From Saprospiraceae bacterium (GTDB lineage: Bacteria; Bacteroidota; Bacteroidia; Bacteroidales; JAIPBB01): a stretch of 12,630 nucleotides of DNA. Below are positions 7,763 through 12,630 of this stretch, piece after piece. The DNA lies in assembly GCA_021739805.1 (NCBI GenBank), contig JAIPBB010000149.1, positions 1 through 12,630 on the forward strand. The letters are read 5' to 3'. The translations under genes and the position numbers were made by a program. The notes under the pieces were generated by a model. The model did not search any database, was not told the DNA's origin, and saw nothing but the letters and a program-made list of their open reading frames with translations. Every line of letters begins with the position of its first letter. The first letter of the stretch is position 1.

Positions 7763-7792
7763 ATTGTTAAATTGTTCTATTGTTAAATTGTT
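7763..7792 (+). repeat. Short tandem repeat of ATTGTTAAATTGTT
   Basis: Two perfect copies of ATTGTTAAATTGTT occur at 7763-7776 and 7779-7792, starting right after the stop codon of the preceding gene, with a period of 16 bases. A partial third unit (GAATTG) follows. Simple repeats of this type are common between Bacteroidetes genes; no function is claimed. Confidence 0.7.
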
Positions 7793-7825
7793 GAATTGCT
7801 ATTTCATCAATTAATATTTTAGCAC

Positions 7826-7850
7826 CTGTCTGTCGTCAGGCAGCATTTAT
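7826..7850 (+). terminator. Weak hairpin, possible terminator or relic of an intergenic repeat
   Basis: CTGTCTG (7826-7832) and CAGGCAG (7837-7843) can pair over 7 bases with one G-U, around a TCGT loop, followed by CATTTATT. It is the only GC-rich spot between the two genes and may end transcription of the long upstream gene. It also resembles the CCTGCCTG...CAGGCAGG palindromes scattered in many Bacteroidetes genomes. Confidence 0.4.
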
Positions 7851-7873
7851 TAAATAAATATAGATATTATAAA

Positions 7874-8998
7874 ATGACTAGAAGACAAGACATATCGAAA
7901 TTGATTCAGAGTCATAAAGCAATTGAAAACTTTGACTATGATCTGGCTGTTGATTGGGCAATCAATTTGATAGAACAAGGGAAAGAAACAGAAAATATTT
8001 TAATGCTTGCTTCGTTCTCTAAACCAATAGACAGATTTGAAATCAAACCTTATGTAAGTGCTGTTTTAAATGATTTTAAACTTGAAGAATTAGAAGGGAA
8101 TGAAGCAATAATAGCAATAACCCATTATCATTTGACTGAAATTCTCAGTAATAATTCAATAAGAAAGAATCTACAATCTCTTTTCCAATTATACATTGAC
8201 AATGACCACAAACCTGAATTAATGAATTTCTATTTGCTCTATTATGCTTGGAACGAACTCGAAGAATATGGAGTAAACTACTATTATGAAGGTGCAAATC
8301 TGGACAATATCGAAGAAGTTTTAAAAAATGAAGCTAAAAATTGGATGGAAAAATATATAAATGGAAAAATAGAAATAAAAACAAAAAAAATATTGATAGA
8401 AAACTTATCTGAATTAGCAGAGAAGAACTTAATACTGATTTATAATGCTCCTACAGAATCATTAAAATCTTCAGAGTTTCAAAATATTGATGGGACTAAA
8501 CTAGCAAACTCTGAAGAATTGATTTTTCATTTAAAAGAAATGGAGTTAATAGAATCAGAAATGGATAATGATGTTTACTATTTAACTCCTGAGACTTATG
8601 TTGCCGTTGAAGGTGACTTTATTGATAACATTGTTAATCATTATATATATAGTCAAAATAACGACGATAAGGGAATCAATGAATTTTCTCATAAAGGAGA
8701 AATAGAAGAAGAATTTAGATCTAAAGAAATTATAGAAATACAGAGACAACTTACATTAGAAAAGCAAGGGAAAAAGAGCAATAGGCTTGTAACTATAATA
8801 TCGGTTTTGGTTATTATTGTTGTTTTTAGTATACTTTTCAATAAAAACAGAAATGAACCTTCAAAACCTGAACTTGACAAAGAACTTCTAAAAAATATAG
8901 AACGAGAAATACAGCTAAAACTTGATTCAACAAATAAAAATGTAATTATAATTTCACAAGATTCCATTGTTTCTAAATACAAAAAAGAAACAAATTAA
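7874..8998 (+). CDS. Protein of unknown function with one C-terminal membrane segment
   Basis: A 374-residue protein not recognised as any named family. There is no signal peptide. Residues ~15-110 are helical ('DYDLAVDWAINLIEQGKETENILMLASF'), like the short helical repeats of some uncharacterised bacterial proteins. Residues ~165-265 include 'EELIFHLKEMELIES' and 'DNDVYYLTPETYVAVEGDF', which together read like the recognition helix and wing of a winged-helix domain; this is a weak resemblance. A basic stretch (KQGKKSNR) precedes a single hydrophobic helix at 305-322, and a charged tail of ~50 residues with coiled-coil character (325-350) follows. The likely topology is a cytoplasmic N-terminal domain with a tail outside the inner membrane. 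The stop lies 2 bases from the stop of the minus-strand gene at 9001, so the genes converge without room for a separate terminator. A regulatory or scaffold role is only a guess. Confidence 0.75.
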   Translation: MTRRQDISKLIQSHKAIENFDYDLAVDWAINLIEQGKETENILMLASFSKPIDRFEIKPYVSAVLNDFKLEELEGNEAIIAITHYHLTEILSNNSIRKNLQSLFQLYIDNDHKPELMNFYLLYYAWNELEEYGVNYYYEGANLDNIEEVLKNEAKNWMEKYINGKIEIKTKKILIENLSELAEKNLILIYNAPTESLKSSEFQNIDGTKLANSEELIFHLKEMELIESEMDNDVYYLTPETYVAVEGDFIDNIVNHYIYSQNNDDKGINEFSHKGEIEEEFRSKEIIEIQRQLTLEKQGKKSNRLVTIISVLVIIVVFSILFNKNRNEPSKPELDKELLKNIEREIQLKLDSTNKNVIIISQDSIVSKYKKETN

Positions 8999-9000
8999 TT

Positions 9001-9489
9001 CTAACCCTTCACAGGTCGATAAAACATCAACTTGCCGGAAACAACATTACTAAGAGATAATTCTGAAATTCCTACTTTCCTTTTAAACTCTGATGTATTT
9101 TGATGAGCAATTAAATATTCACCTTTGCGGATAACTTTATAAACAATTGCAGTGTGGTGAGTCATTGATTCTGTGTAAACAACTCTGCCTTTTTTGTATT
9201 TTACTTTAACATTTTTAAACTGAATTATATCCCCGGGATAAATAATATCTTTCTCAGGGTCAAGCAATTTTCCATAATTATATGCACCATCCCATTTTGC
9301 TCGGGCTTTAGATAAAGCCTGAAAAGCAAGATCCCAGCATTCTCCCCTGTCAACCTTTTTTCCAATAACTGTTTCCACATAATCAACAATAATTTTATTT
9401 GTTTCAGGAATAGTGTTTTGGGCATATAAAGGAATACTAATAAGTAAAGCAATTATGACGAAATGAAAGTTTTTAATAATTAATTTCAC
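9001..9489 (-). CDS. Secreted papain-like (CHAP/NlpC-P60-like, BBC1-type) cysteine-fold protein
   Basis: A 162-residue exported protein. Residues 1-24 are a signal peptide ending in LYAQ. The mature part has the outline of a papain-like hydrolase: 'GECWDLAFQAL' with candidate nucleophile C51, 'YPGDIIQF' (84-91), typical of CHAP and NlpC/P60 domains, 'HHTAIVYKV' with candidate base H112 (or H111), and 'AHQN' (128-131) supplying a polar third residue. The GECWDLA / PGDIIQF / HHTAIV / HQN order also matches the small BBC1-type cysteine-fold domain known mainly from eukaryotic proteins. All candidate catalytic residues are present. The likely substrate is a peptide or amide bond in the envelope, possibly peptidoglycan, but this is not shown. 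The start is GTG at 9489: an in-frame TAA lies just upstream and the signal peptide begins there. Confidence 0.75.
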   Translation of the reverse strand: MKLIIKNFHFVIIALLISIPLYAQNTIPETNKIIVDYVETVIGKKVDRGECWDLAFQALSKARAKWDGAYNYGKLLDPEKDIIYPGDIIQFKNVKVKYKKGRVVYTESMTHHTAIVYKVIRKGEYLIAHQNTSEFKRKVGISELSLSNVVSGKLMFYRPVKG

Positions 9490-9539
9490 AATAAATCTGG
9501 CTTAATTAAACACTTTAACAAAACGAAATGAAAAGAATT

Positions 9540-10394
9540 TTATTTTCCACAAATGCAGTTTGGGCATTTGGTGGTAACTGAAATATCTTTTTTAATTAAA
9601 TCATCCATAACCTCCTTTGACTCTATCATCTGAGCATGAATTATGTATCCTTTCCGCTGCCATTTTTTAATAAACCTCTTTGTAAGCAAGTTGCAGTGTG
9701 GTTTGATAATACCTACTCCAACAAGTCTTGCAAGCCAGGGCGACCGATGTAAATTATCAATGTAATGAAAACCAACAATTTTAGGTTGCATAATCAATGC
9801 GGTAATAATTTCAGGGTTTTTCTTTCTTATTCTATAGACAATCCTATGGTCGATTGACGAAACATAAGCTGTTTTATACAAGTTATACTTTTCGAAAAGC
9901 TCGCTAATTTTCTCAGTGGCTTCCTTTTTTCGATGAACGCCCATATTAAAATTAATATCTAATAGTAAATCCCGGGTTTTTGCATATTTAATGACATCTT
10001 CTAAGGTTGATATTTTTTCATCTGATGCACTACCATCATCATTTAAAATATTATAAGAAAGCAGTTGAAGAAAAGAAATTGTATCAATTTCTCCTTGTCC
10101 ATTTGTTGTTCTTCCGAGTGTGTCGTCATGAAAAACAATAAGAACATCATCTGAAGTTATTTGAACATCTATTTCTAATGCTTTCACGCCATTTTCAACT
10201 GCGGTTTTAATGGTTGACAATGCGTTTTCCGGACCAAAGCTTTTTCCACCTCTACACACAAATTCCACAGATGCAAAAACAGATGCATCAGGTGATTGGG
10301 GAAGTTTTAAAATATAAAAAAAAGTGCATAAAGGTATAAACACAAAAAGTGCTATTACAAATAATACTCTTAATGTTTTAAGTAGGTATTTCAT
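9540..10394 (-). CDS. Membrane-anchored GDPD-fold protein with altered catalytic residues
   Basis: A 284-residue protein of the glycerophosphodiester phosphodiesterase (GDPD) superfamily, a TIM-barrel fold that normally splits glycerophosphodiesters into an alcohol and glycerol-3-phosphate. Residues 8-30 are a hydrophobic N-terminal anchor with basic residues before it, so the barrel is probably periplasmic. Family motifs: 'RGGKSFGPENA' (48-58), 'LEIDVQIT' (73-80, metal ligands E74 and D76), 'VFHDDTLGRTTNG' (87-99, catalytic H89) and 'STLEDVI' (129-135). The canonical HRG has become CRG (C47 replaces the first catalytic His), and the usual 'EIK' metal/phosphate motif reads 'DIN' at 146-148. 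The C terminus ends in CPNCICGK (C277, C280, C282). The fold is clear; normal phosphodiesterase activity is doubtful. The gene lies 50 bases upstream of the cysteine-fold gene on the same strand. Confidence 0.83.
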   Translation of the reverse strand: MKYLLKTLRVLFVIALFVFIPLCTFFYILKLPQSPDASVFASVEFVCRGGKSFGPENALSTIKTAVENGVKALEIDVQITSDDVLIVFHDDTLGRTTNGQGEIDTISFLQLLSYNILNDDGSASDEKISTLEDVIKYAKTRDLLLDINFNMGVHRKKEATEKISELFEKYNLYKTAYVSSIDHRIVYRIRKKNPEIITALIMQPKIVGFHYIDNLHRSPWLARLVGVGIIKPHCNLLTKRFIKKWQRKGYIIHAQMIESKEVMDDLIKKDISVTTKCPNCICGK

Positions 10395-10474
10395 TATATT
10401 TCAATTTTTACAAAAAATTAATACAAAATCCTTTCTTACGATAAACCTTTTTACTACAAAACTCAAAATAAGGT

Positions 10475-10981
10475 TCAACTAAATATTTTCAGCACTTTTT
10501 TATCGTTAATTAAATTAATGAAAATTGAAGCTAATTTGTCATCTCCAATCGATTTCAATTTCTTTTTAAACTGAATCTTTTTATCATCTATATTTCCTTC
10601 GAGTTTTATTATTTCACTAATTTCTTTAAACTGGGAAACTGTTAATTCATTCTCAATTGCTGTTCTAATAATATTAATATTTACCAAATCTTCATCTTTT
10701 TCAGGTAAACCAAAATTCTCTAATTCATTTATTGCGGCAATAAGTATTTCTTTTCCTCTTTTTTTATATGATTCCATATTAGACTTAATACCAGAAGCAT
10801 CGCGTAAAGTCCAGCTACCCTGCTCATATTTTATATTTCCGATTTCTGAAATTTTTTGACTTTCTTTCCCAAATATTCTTTCGAGAAGAACCGTTGTAGA
10901 GCTTTTCCATGCTTCAAGGTCAAAATCCTTTATTGAAAGTTTTTCAATTTGCTCTTTAATAAGATTAATATACTTTTCCAT
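10475..10981 (-). CDS. Small helical cytoplasmic protein of unknown function
   Basis: A 168-residue protein without signal peptide or membrane segment, rich in Lys, Glu and Ile and predicted almost wholly helical. The N-terminal ~90 residues ('FDLEAWKSSTTVLLERIFG' at 20-38, then 'GKEILIAAINELENFGLPE') resemble, from memory, a helical module found at the N terminus of some bacterial nucleotide-sensing or defence-associated proteins; this is weak and should be tested. The C-terminal half ends in 'SIGDDKLASIFINLINDKKVLKIF'. It is the third gene of a tight minus-strand run: its ATG at 10981 lies 8 bases after the stop of the envelope protein at 10990, so co-transcription is likely. It is the only gene of that run whose product stays in the cytoplasm. 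Confidence 0.72.
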   Translation of the reverse strand: MEKYINLIKEQIEKLSIKDFDLEAWKSSTTVLLERIFGKESQKISEIGNIKYEQGSWTLRDASGIKSNMESYKKRGKEILIAAINELENFGLPEKDEDLVNINIIRTAIENELTVSQFKEISEIIKLEGNIDDKKIQFKKKLKSIGDDKLASIFINLINDKKVLKIFS

Positions 10982-10989
10982 ATGTACGT

Positions 10990-11835
10990 TTATAATTTAA
11001 TAACATATTTAAATTGAAAATGCTTTTCCTGATAACTAAAATCCACATTATCCATAAAATTACTAAAATTTTTTAGATTTCTTTTATTTGCAATATTTTT
11101 CTTTCCTTTTGAAGCCACCCATAACACATCAATCAACCAAATGGCAGCACCCAGACCAATAAAAGCTTCAGCATCACCAGGAAAAATATAATTCTTCATT
11201 TTACCTTCAATCCATCTGCCGGCAAATACCTTATCTTGTTCAATGAGAACATAATGAGTGCCTGTATAATGACGATAATAAATAGTTTCAGTGTGAGGCG
11301 GGCTCCAATAAGCTTCTCTATATCTCTTTTTAGCAGAGATAATTCCAACTGATAATAATCCTAAGGATAATGCAGTTTTATAATAAGGCTTAAACTTAAG
11401 TTCTTTGTAATCGGCAATAAAATAATCTCCAAGCCCCGGAACGGCAAGAGATAAAAGTGCATTTGAAGGTCCACCAAAATGTTTGTCAAGATTCACATTC
11501 GCAAAATTAATATGAGGCATTATGTTTCCCTTAATCATAGCCATATCCTTATCAATTTCCCATATTATTGTTTTGTTTAGTCCACCTTTTACATCTTTTC
11601 CCACATCACCATAAACACTATCAGGGTGATAATACTTTGAATAGTATTCATTACTGAAATTAATAATTACATCAAAATATTCAATGGGCTTTGAGTTATC
11701 AATATCATATTTCACAACAACATTTCCCTGCTCAACGGACATTCTGATATTGGTAATTTTTGCTTCTTTCTTTTGAGAAAACAAAGGAATTGAAACAATC
11801 GCAAAAAGCCATAAAATTAAAAATATCCTTTTCAT
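10990..11835 (-). CDS. Envelope protein with N-terminal beta-sandwich and C-terminal membrane segments
   Basis: A 281-residue exported protein. Residues 1-21 are a signal peptide (ending PLFSQ). Residues ~25-115 form a beta-sandwich module frequent in Bacteroidetes envelope proteins: 'ITNIRMSVEQGNVVVKYDI', then 'GDVGKDVKGGLNKTIIWEI' (76-94). The 'LSLAVPGLGDYF' segment (128-139) is like the 'PGLGQ' motif of DUF5683-type small membrane proteins, and hydrophobic stretches lie at ~152-168 and ~224-242. Between them is a Tyr/His-rich loop (178-195). No catalytic site is evident. The function is unknown; a structural role at the inner or outer membrane is inferred. It lies 13 bases after the stop of the upstream gene at 11849 and 8 bases before the next gene, in the middle of a likely three-gene operon. 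Confidence 0.76.
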   Translation of the reverse strand: MKRIFLILWLFAIVSIPLFSQKKEAKITNIRMSVEQGNVVVKYDIDNSKPIEYFDVIINFSNEYYSKYYHPDSVYGDVGKDVKGGLNKTIIWEIDKDMAMIKGNIMPHINFANVNLDKHFGGPSNALLSLAVPGLGDYFIADYKELKFKPYYKTALSLGLLSVGIISAKKRYREAYWSPPHTETIYYRHYTGTHYVLIEQDKVFAGRWIEGKMKNYIFPGDAEAFIGLGAAIWLIDVLWVASKGKKNIANKRNLKNFSNFMDNVDFSYQEKHFQFKYVIKL

Positions 11836-11848
11836 TATAAACTTATAC

Positions 11849-12538
11849 TCAATTTATTAAACTGTTGTAATAATCAATGATTTTTGCAATATCATCAATT
11901 TTGTTAAATTGAATTTTTTCTTTTTCAATAAAACTTTCTATTTCTAATTCTTTGTCACTTAAAACACTGAGTACTCCTTTTTTGTTTTTATTAAGTTTTA
12001 CTGCCTCTCCCCTGTTAATCCTTATATAATGTGATTCTATGGTAGAATACATTGCTCTTCCATCTCCGCCTCCACCCATATAATTTCTGACATAGGCATT
12101 TTCATCCAATTTTTTAACTCTCTTAAGTAATAACTGACAATAACCATCAGTAATAACTTCATAGTAATTAGAATTTAATAGTTGATTGTTCGATTTAGTT
12201 TCAATGGCACAACAGTAAATAAATTTTCTATTACTAAAGTTTATTTCCTTTAGCTTAAATGGTGATGTTATATTTAAAGTGTCATCCTTATAAATAATTT
12301 CCATAAGCTGATTAAACACATTGTATCTGAATAAAGCTTTCACTGTGTCATTTTCCGCAATTAAATTACCAAGCATGAAATTATTGCTTAAATAAGGGCT
12401 TCCAATAACATTGGTTTCTTCAGGTTGAAAAAACTGTGAGGTTCCAATTCCTGAAATACGTATTTCGCGATTTGGTTGACAATAATTTTCAGCTATTACA
12501 AAAAAAATAAGAAAAAGAAAGAGCAAAAGCCTTTTCAT
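11849..12538 (-). CDS. Secreted Bacteroidetes protein of unknown function
   Basis: A 229-residue exported protein starting at the ATG at 12538. Residues 1-21 are a signal peptide (MKRLLLFLFLIFF..., ending near ENYCQ); the Cys near the end is not in a clear lipobox. The body alternates beta-type segments ('KALFRYNVFNQLMEIIY', 'ITSPFKLKEINF', 'YYEVITDGYCQLLLKRV') with a glycine run 'YMGGGGDGR', and ends in 'VLSVLSDKELEIESFI...' and 'IAKIIDYYNSLIN'. That pattern, a YNV...E strand, LL.KK, and a final YYNSL, recurs in many uncharacterised Bacteroidetes secreted proteins. A longer reading from 12562 would need a TTG that is part of the predicted -7 box, so it is rejected. The gene is first in a likely three-gene operon. 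Confidence 0.76.
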   Translation of the reverse strand: MKRLLLFLFLIFFVIAENYCQPNREIRISGIGTSQFFQPEETNVIGSPYLSNNFMLGNLIAENDTVKALFRYNVFNQLMEIIYKDDTLNITSPFKLKEINFSNRKFIYCCAIETKSNNQLLNSNYYEVITDGYCQLLLKRVKKLDENAYVRNYMGGGGDGRAMYSTIESHYIRINRGEAVKLNKNKKGVLSVLSDKELEIESFIEKEKIQFNKIDDIAKIIDYYNSLIN

Positions 12539-12559
12539 AACAAAGAATTTAAATCTGCT

Positions 12560-12567
12560 CAAATATA
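12560..12567 (-). promoter_or_regulatory. -7 box for the minus-strand operon
   Basis: On the minus strand this reads TATATTTG, an exact TAnnTTTG match, 21 bases before the ATG at 12538. Transcription would start about 10-15 bases before that ATG. The -33 position (about 12588-12591) reads TTAA on the minus strand, not TTTG, so only the -7 half is well supported. It fixes the start codon of the downstream gene. Confidence 0.5.
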
Positions 12568-12630
12568 ATGAATTTTTTGGAAAATAATTAAGAGTAAAGC
12601 TTTATGTTTTTAATTTCAATATCGCGGCAG

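Noticed and set aside
12588..12630. Possible 3' end of a minus-strand gene (13 codons ending at a TAA, 12590-12588), or the start of a plus-strand gene at ATG 12604.
   Set aside because: Both are open only because the window ends; 13 and 9 codons are too short to support either.

Overview
The window is AT-rich DNA from a member of the Bacteroidota (Bacteroidia- or Flavobacteriia-like). The evidence is two proteins ending in type A type IX secretion (T9SS) sorting domains, promoter boxes of the Bacteroidetes TTTG / TAnnTTTG type, the lack of Shine-Dalgarno sequences before most genes, and several protein families typical of the phylum. No rRNA, tRNA, CRISPR array or transposase was seen.

Layout. 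From 1 to 2434 (+) lie the tail of one T9SS cargo protein, a strong hairpin terminator, and a second, complete T9SS cargo protein with a propeller-like region, a PKD domain and a sorting domain. From 2473 to 3915 (+) is an AbiE-type toxin-antitoxin operon: a clean Bacteroidetes promoter, a long dyad overlapping its -7 box, an AbiEi-like antitoxin, and an AbiEii-like nucleotidyltransferase overlapping it by 4 bases. A 337-base gene-free stretch with short repeats follows. From 4253 to 7762 (+) is a 1169-residue signalling protein joining a GAF-like sensor region, a degenerate receiver, an intact receiver and a PPDK-type ATP-grasp domain, without the phosphohistidine and PEP domains of true PEP synthases. 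A membrane-anchored protein of unknown function (7874-8998, +) then meets a minus-strand block tail to tail.

The minus-strand block (12538 down to 9001) holds five collinear genes: a secreted Bacteroidetes lipoprotein-like or periplasmic protein of unknown function, a cell-envelope protein with a beta-sandwich plus membrane segments, a small helical cytoplasmic protein, a membrane-anchored GDPD-fold protein whose catalytic residues are altered, and a secreted papain-like/CHAP-like protein. The first three are 8 to 13 bases apart and are probably one operon from a TATATTTG box at 12560-12567. The last two may be transcribed separately.

Assessment. Most of the window is ordinary Bacteroidota chromosome. 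The points most worth a second look are the receiver/ATP-grasp fusion with its unnamed C-terminal module, the GDPD-fold protein that has lost its first catalytic His, and the 16-base hyphenated dyad (15 of 16 pairs) covering the AbiE promoter. No convincing multi-gene system of a wholly new kind was found.
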